A DNA stretch of 11,455 nt from an uncultured cyanobacterium (GCA_937121005.1 CAKZKB010000501.1:1-11455); one strand, 5' to 3'; shown: positions 1 to 5,369, counted from the stretch's first letter. Notes: generated by a model not told the origin, from the letters alone. Made by a program: numbers and translations.

Positions 1-1675
1 TCGAAGTGTCGATCGTTCCGACAGTAATCGCATCGCCGAAAATATTGATATTTCTTTCCGGGGCAACGATCGACTGAGTTGTATCCATTGCAAACACACC
101 ACCACTGGCATTATCCGAGTTGGCAGTAAAGGTAATATCGCCACCGGGACTGGTAAAGTTAAGAGAGACTCCAGACGCGATTGTGATGTTGTTTGTCGCT
201 TCTAAAATTACCGTTCCGGCTTGCATTTCCAAGACCGACGCATCGATTGTGATGTCGCCGCTTAAATCTCCAGCGAAAATGTCGGGCAGTTCCGCATCCA
301 CACCGGGGCTGCTAGCCACATTATCAATTAAAATATTGGCCGGATCGAACAGAATCGTTCCCGGATTGCCATTCGCTGCGCTGACATCAGCCAGACCGTG
401 AAATACAAGGGAATCGAGGGCAGAAATTTCGATGAAACCGCCATTGCTAGGGCTATAAACATCCGAACCTCTGGCGGAAACTTGGCCGTAAAACTGATTG
501 CTTTCGTTTGCCCAAATCGCAATGTTGCCACCGTTGCCATTTCCCAAGGTATCGGCACGAATAACAGAATCGCGATCGACAAAAACTTGCGAAGCCGTAG
601 GCAAATTTCCTTGTCCGCGAAAGTCGCCACCAATGCGAATATCGCCGCCATTAATTCCCGATGCGTCAATGTTGGCGTTGGCAACTGCAACGCGATCGCC
701 TAAAATTTCAACAGAACCGTAGGGGCGAACGGCGTTCGCCCGATCGGAAACATCAACCGTGCCCGAGACGATCGCATCTCCATTTTGCGGATCGAGGCGC
801 ATTCCCGAACCCGAAAGACTAACGGTTCCGTCAGCATTGGCGACAACCGTTCTCGCCGATCCGCGATCGCTTCTCCCTGTCAACAATTCTGGCAGCGATC
901 GCGGCGCGATCGCGTTACCTCCAGTACCAATTTCCGATGGAGAATTAGCAAATTCTAAACTCAACAACCGACCCGGTTGAGAGAGACGAACGATATTTTC
1001 TCCCGGTACGGCAGCGATGGTAACATTACCACCAGGGGCGCGTAGGGTTCCCATATTCAGAACCGTACCGCCAAGTAAACCCAATTGCTGGCCGGGCTTG
1101 ACAGCGAGATCGCCTTCGTTGATAATGATGCCAGAGGTAGCATTGCTGAAATTAAAGGCAATGGGATCGCCAACAAGTTGAGACCAATTGGTCTCATTTC
1201 CGAGATCGAACCCACCGTTCTCGAAGCCAATTCCTGTCGCAGTCGTCGCCATAAAGTCAGCGGGGACATTCAAACTGGCACTTTCCCCGAACACAATTCC
1301 GGCGGGGTTCATCAAAAATAGGTTGGCGTTGCTACCCGTAATGTCAATGGTTCCGTTGATGTAAGAGGCTTCCCCACCTACGATCCGACCTAAAATATTA
1401 TTGATGTCGGGACCCGAAACAAAATTCGCAGTTTGTCCTTCATTAACATCGAAGCGATCGAAACTGTGAAACAAATTGTTACCATCGGCCGATCGTGTTC
1501 CCCCGCCAATGTCGATACGGTTCCCCGTCGGTGTCGCCGTCGTTCCCGTTCCCTCCATACTGGGAACGATCTGCGCCATTTCGGGAGGAGAAATCGGCGC
1601 AATTGCACCATCGACCGCGATCGATGGTATGGTTTCGATGGCAGGATACTCGGGTGGAAGATCGGCAATCGTCAT
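1..1675 (-). CDS. Filamentous haemagglutinin N-terminal (TPS) domain protein, partial
   Basis: The minus-strand frame is open from ATG 1673-1675 to the left edge (558 codons); the C-terminus lies outside. Residues about 50-150 show the two-partner-secretion domain: GNRIDIGGGTRS, NLFHSFDRFDV, then the family hallmark NLFLMNPAGIVFG and a following SLNVPADFMATTA. Later text is Gly/Asn/Asp-rich beta-helix-like sequence (GGDIRIGGDFRG, GNGGNIAIW, GGDITFTA). In this family the protein is a large surface or secreted adhesin-like TpsA, exported by Sec and then through an outer-membrane TpsB pore. Oddly, the N-terminus (MTIADLPPEYPAIETIPS) is no signal peptide, and an in-frame TAG lies 11 codons upstream of the ATG. 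The codons between read TTANARASSA, which resembles the end of a signal peptide. No Shine-Dalgarno is seen; a TAATAT box lies at 1713-1708 on the same strand. The family is certain; start and export competence are not. Confidence 0.85.
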   Translation of the reverse strand, partial: MTIADLPPEYPAIETIPSIAVDGAIAPISPPEMAQIVPSMEGTGTTATPTGNRIDIGGGTRSADGNNLFHSFDRFDVNEGQTANFVSGPDINNILGRIVGGEASYINGTIDITGSNANLFLMNPAGIVFGESASLNVPADFMATTATGIGFENGGFDLGNETNWSQLVGDPIAFNFSNATSGIIINEGDLAVKPGQQLGLLGGTVLNMGTLRAPGGNVTIAAVPGENIVRLSQPGRLLSLEFANSPSEIGTGGNAIAPRSLPELLTGRSDRGSARTVVANADGTVSLSGSGMRLDPQNGDAIVSGTVDVSDRANAVRPYGSVEILGDRVAVANANIDASGINGGDIRIGGDFRGQGNLPTASQVFVDRDSVIRADTLGNGNGGNIAIWANESNQFYGQVSARGSDVYSPSNGGFIEISALDSLVFHGLADVSAANGNPGTILFDPANILIDNVASSPGVDAELPDIFAGDLSGDITIDASVLEMQAGTVILEATNNITIASGVSLNFTSPGGDITFTANSDNASGGVFAMDTTQSIVAPERNINIFGDAITVGTIDTS

Positions 1676-2044
1676 AGCTGAAGATGCGCGAGCGTTAGCT
1701 GTAGTCTATATTACTATTCTGATAAAGTCGCCTCGATCCGGACTTTGGTTTGTGCGTTCGATCGCGACTACAAGGCGATCGCAGTTGCACTCAAGATTAG
1801 AAATTGCGAGCAATGGTGGAAAATACGTTAGAATAGGAAAACAACCGTAGATATTCGCAGACGAAACTTCGGGAAAAATACGGAGGCGATTTCCGTCATC
1901 GATAGATTTTCTGGCGTGGATGAGTGTGTAGTGCTAGCGAACCGCTTCTCCTATCCTTCTCGTCGATCGTTCGCGATCTTCACTCTCGATTGTAACACAT
2001 TGGCATTCTCCATCCGCAGACATCATTTGCCAAGAAAACTTAAA

Positions 2045-2065
2045 TATAATATTTCGCAAGCGAAA
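2045..2065 (+). promoter_or_regulatory. TATAAT box with adjacent inverted repeat, candidate promoter/operator
   Basis: A consensus -10 hexamer TATAAT (2045-2050) is followed after one base by a perfect 6-bp inverted repeat TTTCGC-AA-GCGAAA (2052-2065). This would lie over the expected transcription start, a usual place for a repressor site. No good -35 is found at 16-18 bases. It is about 180-200 bases upstream of the first mini-protein gene. Confidence 0.3.
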
Positions 2066-2128
2066 GTCGAATCGTAACATACTCTATCCCGAAAGGCGAT
2101 CGCATCGAGTTTTGTTTGCTGCACTGAA

Positions 2129-2154
2129 ATCTAGCTTTCCCTGCAAGGCTAGAT
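2129..2154. repeat. Stem-loop ATCTAGC/GCTAGAT, copy 1
   Basis: Seven-base perfect stem ATCTAGC/GCTAGAT around the loop TTTCCCTGCAAG. The same CTAGCTT(T)CCCTGC...GGCTAGA text recurs at 3018-3047, each time about 45 bases before the conserved leader hairpin of a mini-gene (A and D). This points to a duplicated gene-plus-leader unit. Confidence 0.6.
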
Positions 2155-2172
2155 GTCTCGTACTGCCAAAAA

Positions 2173-2190
2173 TTCTCTCTGAAGGTAGAG
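2173..2190 (+). promoter_or_regulatory. Conserved leader hairpin element, copy for mini-gene A
   Basis: Sequence TTCTCTCTGAAGGTAGAG matches the consensus TTCTnTCTnAAGrTAGAg shared by four leaders. It begins 73 bases before the ATG of mini-gene A. The arms TCTCTC/GGTAGA can pair with one C.T mismatch and one G.T wobble. Confidence 0.55.
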
Positions 2191-2245
2191 GCTTTTGGGC
2201 GCAGGTGGAATTATTTTGAAGACAGTAAAATTTAGGAGTTCTGTC

Positions 2246-2416
2246 ATGGACAAAGACGAAAAGGAAATTAGAACAATGAAGATAGGGCTAGGTATTCTGA
2301 CTGCCGTATTCGCACTTGCTGTAGCCTTCTACGCTTACCTCGCCGTCACTTCTGAAGATTCGATGGAATCTCAGCACCGAAAACCGTATCTTGCCTTAAC
2401 AGTTGGCAAGGTTTAA
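2246..2416 (+). CDS. Small single-TM protein A of a six-member tandem family (56 aa)
   Basis: First of six tandem paralogues; I do not recognise the family. The start at 2246 is chosen because AGGAG (2234-2238) precedes it by seven bases and because MDKDEKEIRT matches the starts of B and C; a GTG at 2195 would add unrelated residues. Layout: charged N-terminus (1-12), one hydrophobic segment (about 13-34, KIGLGILTAVFALAVAF...), acidic linker SEDSMES, then the family signature E-[SAL]-x5-[YHR]-[ILFV]-x-L at 41-51 (ESQHRKPYLAL) and the tail TVGKV. Lysine-rich N-terminus and acidic linker predict N-in, C-out topology in the plasma membrane. It is followed after 38 bases by B, so these two probably share a transcript. 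Confidence 0.75.
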   Translation: MDKDEKEIRTMKIGLGILTAVFALAVAFYAYLAVTSEDSMESQHRKPYLALTVGKV

Positions 2417-2454
2417 TCTTTTTTACTCAAAGCAAAATATCTAAGAGGTTCTTT

Positions 2455-2634
2455 ATGGACAAGAAAGATAAAAAAATCAAAACCCTACAAATTGTGCTCG
2501 CTTTTAGCATTGCTATGCTGGTGCTGGCCGGCATTACCCAGTTTTTTCGGGTTCGATATTTTGGCGACGACAGCAATTCGGATGAAGCGAAGCAACAAGG
2601 AACGTACTTCGTTCTAAATATCGGCGATCGCTAA
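2455..2634 (+). CDS. Small single-TM protein B of the tandem family (59 aa)
   Basis: Encoded 38 bases after A with its own Shine-Dalgarno AAGAGG (2443-2448). N-terminus MDKKDKKIKT is nearly that of C (MDEKDKKIRN). A hydrophobic segment spans about 12-31 (QIVLAFSIAMLVLAGITQFF). Then come a basic patch (RVRYF), the acidic stretch GDDSNSDE and the signature at 44-54 (EAKQQGTYFVL), ending NIGDR. The stop codon overlaps the end of a HIP1 site. It is the only member with no leader hairpin before it, consistent with co-transcription with A. Function unknown; the membrane prediction and family membership are seen directly in the sequence. Confidence 0.75.
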   Translation: MDKKDKKIKTLQIVLAFSIAMLVLAGITQFFRVRYFGDDSNSDEAKQQGTYFVLNIGDR

Positions 2635-2675
2635 GTTCTTGAGAAACGAGAAAGCGCCAAGTCGATACCCTGTAG

Positions 2676-2711
2676 GAGAAGTTCGGTTTTTCAAACAAGA
2701 CTGAACTTCTC
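2676..2711. repeat. 15-bp stem-loop between mini-genes B and C
   Basis: Arms 2676-2690 and 2697-2711 pair over 15 bp with two G.T wobbles and no mismatch, around loop TCAAAC. It is the strongest hairpin in the cluster. No T-run follows on either strand, so it is not a classical rho-independent terminator; it could be a processing site, an mRNA 3'-end stabiliser or an attenuator. Confidence 0.6.
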
Positions 2712-2730
2712 AATCTTGTAAATCTCAAAT

Positions 2731-2748
2731 TTCTATCTCAAGATAGAT
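2731..2748 (+). promoter_or_regulatory. Conserved leader hairpin element, copy for mini-gene C
   Basis: TTCTATCTCAAGATAGAT, starting 74 bases before the ATG of C. The arms TCTATC (2732-2737) and GATAGA (2742-2747) pair perfectly around a TCAA tetraloop. It is one of four copies at almost identical distance from a start codon. Confidence 0.55.
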
Positions 2749-2804
2749 CGCTTTTCTCGTTTGCAAAAATATCTTAAAGATAGCAGATTCATTGGTTTTC
2801 AGTC

Positions 2805-2975
2805 ATGGACGAAAAAGACAAAAAGATACGAAATCTCTATATTGCACTTTTGGTTGTCTATCTTGCATTTATAGCTCTTTCGTCTGGATGGTTTAATTTT
2901 TTGTTTCGCGATCGCGGCAATGAAGAAGCTAGAGGACGAACAACGCACTTAGCTTTACCAATTGAAGCACTGTAA
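2805..2975 (+). CDS. Small single-TM protein C of the tandem family (56 aa)
   Basis: N-terminus MDEKDKKIRN, then a hydrophobic segment at about 11-34 (LYIALLVVYLAFIALSSGWF...). An RDRGNE linker follows, coded in part by a HIP1 site, then the signature at 41-51 (EARGRTTHLAL) and the tail PIEAL. The linker is less acidic than in the siblings. It has no recognisable Shine-Dalgarno (the 15 bases before the ATG read TTCATTGGTTTTCAG or similar), unlike A, B, D, E and F, so expression may be weak or leader-dependent. It is set off by 170 bases from B and 163 from D, which is large for genes this small. Function unknown. Confidence 0.7.
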   Translation: MDEKDKKIRNLYIALLVVYLAFIALSSGWFNFLFRDRGNEEARGRTTHLALPIEAL

Positions 2976-3017
2976 GTGGTTCGCAAGTCGTAAATGCGAG
3001 CCGCAAGTTAATACACA

Positions 3018-3047
3018 AAGTCTAGCTTCCCTGCTGAGGCTAGACTT
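3018..3047. repeat. Stem-loop AAGTCTAGC/GCTAGACTT, copy 2
   Basis: A perfect nine-base stem (3018-3026 with 3039-3047) around loop TTCCCTGCTGAG. It is related in arms and loop to the stem-loop at 2129-2154 and, like it, lies just upstream of a leader hairpin. Confidence 0.6.
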
Positions 3048-3064
3048 CTCGCATTCTATATAAA

Positions 3065-3082
3065 TTCTATCTCAAGGTAGAG
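3065..3082 (+). promoter_or_regulatory. Conserved leader hairpin element, copy for mini-gene D
   Basis: TTCTATCTCAAGGTAGAG, starting 74 bases before the ATG of D. The arms TCTATC/GGTAGA pair with one G.T wobble around TCAA. A TATATA box (3057-3062) lies just upstream, so transcription could start within or next to the hairpin; no clear -35 was found. Confidence 0.55.
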
Positions 3083-3138
3083 CATTTTAAAACTTCAGAC
3101 ATTTATATTAAAAATGACGAGCTTATGAGGTCTTGACT

Positions 3139-3282
3139 ATGGGCAAAAAAGGACGAGTTGCGCTTTTCCTCTTTATTGCTGCGGTGCTTTCCATCATTAG
3201 CTTTGCTGTCAGAAATGACAACGACTCAAATGAATCGCACGATCGCAGAGGCTACATTCTACTGGCAAGCGATAAAATCTAG
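3139..3282 (+). CDS. Small single-TM protein D of the tandem family (47 aa)
   Basis: The shortest member. The ATG is preceded by TGAGG (3126-3130) at eight bases. N-terminus MGKKGR is basic, followed directly by a hydrophobic segment at 7-24 (VALFLFIAAVLSIISFAV), the Asp/Asn-rich stretch RNDNDSNES and the signature at 32-42 (ESHDRRGYILL), ending ASDKI. The segment ends S-F-A, so it could instead be a cleaved signal peptide releasing a peptide of about 24 residues; siblings lack a consistent cleavage site, so a membrane anchor is more likely. Function unknown. Confidence 0.7.
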   Translation: MGKKGRVALFLFIAAVLSIISFAVRNDNDSNESHDRRGYILLASDKI

Positions 3283-3328
3283 AACAAGAGGATCGATTAG
3301 TCTGGTACAGAGAAACTTAGCTTCGATT

Positions 3329-3354
3329 TAAATTTTTTGAGTCCAAAAAATTTA
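3329..3354. repeat. 11-bp AT-rich stem-loop before mini-gene E
   Basis: TAAATTTTTTG (3329-3339) pairs perfectly with CAAAAAATTTA (3344-3354) around loop AGTC. It stands where the other mini-genes have the conserved leader hairpin (about 63 bases before the ATG of E). It may act as a weak bidirectional terminator or as a replacement leader structure. Confidence 0.55.
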
Positions 3355-3391
3355 TACTAAACATAAAAACTTTAGGAGATTGATTGACCTT

Positions 3392-3541
3392 ATGAAAGGA
3401 AAAAATAACAAATCACAGTTTCTGCTGATTTGTGCTGCTCTCATAGCAGTTTTTGCGGCCATCGCATTTGACTCTTCCGGTAATGATGACAACTCCAATG
3501 AATTGATACAGAAAGAAATCCGTTTCGCACTAGGCAGTTAA
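3392..3541 (+). CDS. Small single-TM protein E of the tandem family (49 aa)
   Basis: N-terminus MKGKNNKSQ is basic. The hydrophobic segment is at about 10-26 (FLLICAALIAVFAAIAF), with the family's only cysteine near its start. The linker DSSGNDDNSNE is Asp/Asn-rich, followed by the signature at 37-47 (ELIQKEIRFAL) and a two-residue end GS. AGGAG (3374-3378) is 13 bases from the ATG, longer than the siblings' 6-9. No better start lies between them, since the in-frame TTG at 3380 is too close. Its leader lacks the conserved hairpin and has an AT-rich stem-loop instead. Function unknown. Confidence 0.7.
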   Translation: MKGKNNKSQFLLICAALIAVFAAIAFDSSGNDDNSNELIQKEIRFALGS

Positions 3542-3564
3542 AAATGCTTGACACGAAAATATTA

Positions 3565-3598
3565 CTTTAGAAAAATTTTGTGCAACTTCTTTCTAAAG
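3565..3598. repeat. 9-bp stem-loop between mini-genes E and F
   Basis: CTTTAGAAA (3565-3573) pairs perfectly with TTTCTAAAG (3590-3598). The 3' arm overlaps the 5' arm of the conserved leader hairpin of F (3587-3604), so the two structures exclude one another, as in an attenuator-like switch. The arms are AT-rich, so chance is possible. Confidence 0.4.
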
Positions 3599-3604
3599 AT
3601 AGAG
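3587..3604 (+). promoter_or_regulatory. Conserved leader hairpin element, copy for mini-gene F
   Basis: TTCTTTCTAAAGATAGAG, starting 73 bases before the ATG of F. It matches TTCTnTCTnAAGrTAGAg. The arms pair with one T.T mismatch around TAAA. Confidence 0.5.
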
Positions 3605-3659
3605 TATTTTAAAAGTTCATAAAGTTACAATAAAAATAATGAATTTAGGATAGCTTTTC

Positions 3660-3806
3660 ATGGAAAATAAAGACACCAAAACACGCTTACTTCTTCTTGC
3701 TGGCCTCATAGCAGCTTTTATGTTACTTGGATTCGGGATTTTTGGAAGTAATAATGATTCAGACGAATCCAGACAGCAAAAAGTTCGGGTTGTGCTAAAC
3801 AAGTAA
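3660..3806 (+). CDS. Small single-TM protein F of the tandem family (48 aa)
   Basis: Last member. AGGA (3647-3650) lies nine bases before the ATG. N-terminus MENKDTKTR resembles those of A to C. The hydrophobic segment is at about 10-29 (LLLLAGLIAAFMLLGFGIFG), followed by the Asn/Asp/Ser linker SNNDSDES and the signature at 36-46 (ESRQQKVRVVL), ending NK. The linker and tail are closest to those of D and E, the N-terminus to A-C. A strong rho-independent terminator follows 45 bases after the stop and closes the cluster. A reverse-strand ORF over this gene (3617-3829) looks like a shadow. Function unknown. Confidence 0.72.
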   Translation: MENKDTKTRLLLLAGLIAAFMLLGFGIFGSNNDSDESRQQKVRVVLNK

Positions 3807-3851
3807 AGTGGTTTTATGCAGTAAAACAATCTGCGACACTTAATATAAATT

Positions 3852-3889
3852 ACTCGGCCTTAGAATTAAAAGCCGAGTTTTTGTTGTTT
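3852..3889 (+). terminator. Rho-independent terminator of the mini-protein cluster
   Basis: Perfect 7-bp GC-containing stem ACTCGGC (3852-3858) / GCCGAGT (3872-3878), then a T-rich run TTTTTGTTGTTTT. It is placed just after mini-gene F. Confidence 0.85.
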
Positions 3890-4049
3890 TCTGACTCACA
3901 TAAAGAAGTTAAGCGGTATTTGTAAATTTCAAGATTGATTTTTATCTTGAATCTAGACTTATAGGAAGATAACTCTAGCTCGCTGAGAAAACTGGCTTCC
4001 GATCGGAAACCAGTTTCTGAGTTAAATTTTACAAAGGTTCTGCTTCCAA
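3890..4049. other. Convergent spacer between mini-gene F and the RTX gene
   Basis: It contains no gene. It holds an 8-bp AT-rich stem-loop TTCAAGAT/ATCTTGAA (3928-3951) and the larger hairpin assigned to the RTX gene. Confidence 0.4.
3986..4018 (-). terminator. Hairpin downstream of the RTX gene, probable terminator
   Basis: AAACTGG/CCAGTTT arms (3989-3995, 4010-4016) continue, after one mismatch, into TTCC/GGAA around GATC. Read on the minus strand the stem ends in CCAGTTTTCT, giving only a four-base T run. Its place about 30 bases after the RTX stop codon supports a terminator role, although the U-tract is weak. Confidence 0.5.
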
Positions 4050-5369
4050 CTAACCTTTTAAGTAACCTCCAACTCCACCAATTACTGCACCACCAACTGC
4101 ACCAGCAGTAGTACCTAAGCCAGGGACAAGACTGCCAGCAGTTGCACCTGCTGCTGCACCGCCTACTGCGTTCGTCATAGCACTCCCAACTTTATCGCCG
4201 AAAGAACCACTCAGATCGAAACTGCCATCGACGATATCAAAGGGTTGTCCGATAACCATGAGAGTGTTTTCGTTGTCGAGAGATGGGACGAAAAATTCGC
4301 CGCGTTCGGCACGAGTCACTGCCGTATCCAAAACCGATAAACCCATTTCGGCAGTCGCATCTAGAGGTTGAGTAAATTGATAGCGGCTATAGTCCATTTC
4401 GCCGACATCGCCGACTTCCGTGCCTTCGGGAACCAAATCGGTTACGTCAATGTTAAAGAAATCGGTTTCGTCAAGCGTCTCTGTACTTTGACTCAAATCG
4501 GAAGAAATCAGGACACCAAAAGAATCCTCACCCTGAAAAGAGAATACGCCGGGAATGACGCTAGTATTTTCATAAGGCGTTCCTTCTGCATCTACAGCGT
4601 CGCTGTCGATGGCATCAGTTGGCGTAAAGGTTGCGCCACTAGGGAATGTAATCGCTTCTCCCGGATCCGCCATAACGCTGGAAATCAGGTCGGGAACCAG
4701 ATCGACTTCGCCGCTTTCGGAGTCGAGACGGGCGCTATCGATGACAAATAGATCCTGACGGGATAAGATAGGATCGACATCGAAAAAGTCACTATCATCG
4801 AGAAGCGAAGTGGGGACATCTTCGAGGATAGCAATTTGTTCGCCTGTGCTGGCAACCGCGATCGCAGTGCGATTTTCGCCGATATCGACCAGGTTAATTT
4901 CCTCGAACGTCACGCCTTCGGGAAGGTGAACCTTATCGGTTGCATTCTCGAAGTCCGTAATAATGTCAACCCCTTCATCTTCGCTGAGGTTAAAAACATC
5001 ATCTCCCGTGCCGCCAGTGAGGGTATCCGTGCCTTCCCCACCAGAAAGAACGTCATCGCCAGCATTGCCATAGATGTTGTCATCGCCGAGATCGCCTCGG
5101 AGATCGTCGCCACCCATACCGCCATCGATAAAGTCGTTTCCTTTACCGCCAAAGATGAGATCGCGATCGGCTCCACCATTGATGACATCTGCACCTTGGT
5201 TTCCATACAGACGATCGTTACCATCTGCGCCTAGAAGAATATCGTCACCTCCCATGGCGATGATAACATCATTTCCGTTTCTGGCAGCTAGATGTTCGGC
5301 TGTGTCAGTTGCCGTCATAAAGTCAACTGCACCGCGAATAAATTCGGGAGTCAGAGTGAGTCCTTCCAT
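4050..5369 (-). CDS. RTX calcium-binding-repeat protein with C-terminal glycine zipper (439 aa)
   Basis: Residues about 31-127 are RTX nonapeptide repeats (GADGNDRLYGNQGADVINGG and similar, consensus GGxGxDxLx), which fold as a calcium-loaded beta-roll in exported type I secretion substrates. Residues 128-147 (DEGVDIITDFENATDKVHL) look like the block that usually closes such proteins. Here about 290 more residues follow. They are very acidic and include two related modules: LPEGVTF...LLDDSDFFDVD (149-199) and FPSGATF...LDETDFFNID (242-309). The last 46 residues form an Ala/Gly zipper (VGGAAAGATAG, GAVGGAVIGGVGGYLKG), reminiscent of membrane-active glycine-zipper or bacteriocin-like tails. No Sec signal peptide is seen. 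AAGG lies five bases before the ATG. It converges on the mini-protein cluster. The RTX assignment is firm; secretion route, target and toxin role are inference. Confidence 0.85.
   Translation of the reverse strand: MEGLTLTPEFIRGAVDFMTATDTAEHLAARNGNDVIIAMGGDDILLGADGNDRLYGNQGADVINGGADRDLIFGGKGNDFIDGGMGGDDLRGDLGDDNIYGNAGDDVLSGGEGTDTLTGGTGDDVFNLSEDEGVDIITDFENATDKVHLPEGVTFEEINLVDIGENRTAIAVASTGEQIAILEDVPTSLLDDSDFFDVDPILSRQDLFVIDSARLDSESGEVDLVPDLISSVMADPGEAITFPSGATFTPTDAIDSDAVDAEGTPYENTSVIPGVFSFQGEDSFGVLISSDLSQSTETLDETDFFNIDVTDLVPEGTEVGDVGEMDYSRYQFTQPLDATAEMGLSVLDTAVTRAERGEFFVPSLDNENTLMVIGQPFDIVDGSFDLSGSFGDKVGSAMTNAVGGAAAGATAGSLVPGLGTTAGAVGGAVIGGVGGYLKG

Larger units (their letters stand above)
1676..2245. 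other. 570-base divergent intergenic region
   Basis: I see no convincing gene between the leftward haemagglutinin gene and the rightward mini-protein cluster. It holds a GATCG-TTCG-CGATC hairpin (1965-1978), a TATAAT box at 2045-2050 followed by the inverted repeat TTTCGC-AA-GCGAAA (2052-2065), a HIP1 site near 2098, and the stem-loops leading into the first mini-gene. It is the likely regulatory region for both directions, although no -35 box of good quality could be paired with the -10-like boxes. Confidence 0.5.

Noticed and set aside
1476..1850. Plus-strand ORF of 124 codons over the haemagglutinin start region
   Set aside because: It lies antisense to the clear TPS-domain frame, has no family features, and its codon composition mirrors the opposite strand.
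2195..2245. Upstream GTG start extending mini-protein A by 17 residues
   Set aside because: ATG 2246 has AGGAG at seven bases, and MDKDEKEIRT aligns with the N-termini of B and C.
3617..3829. Minus-strand 70-codon ORF across mini-gene F, considered as an antisense gene
   Set aside because: No ribosome site or promoter was seen, and the frame is explained by the coding sequence of F. An antisense RNA (as in type I toxin systems) cannot be excluded but has no direct sequence support.
4368..5234. Plus-strand ORFs of 127 and 132 codons inside the RTX gene
   Set aside because: They are antisense shadows of a repetitive Asp/Gly-rich gene, with no ribosome site and no recognisable domain.
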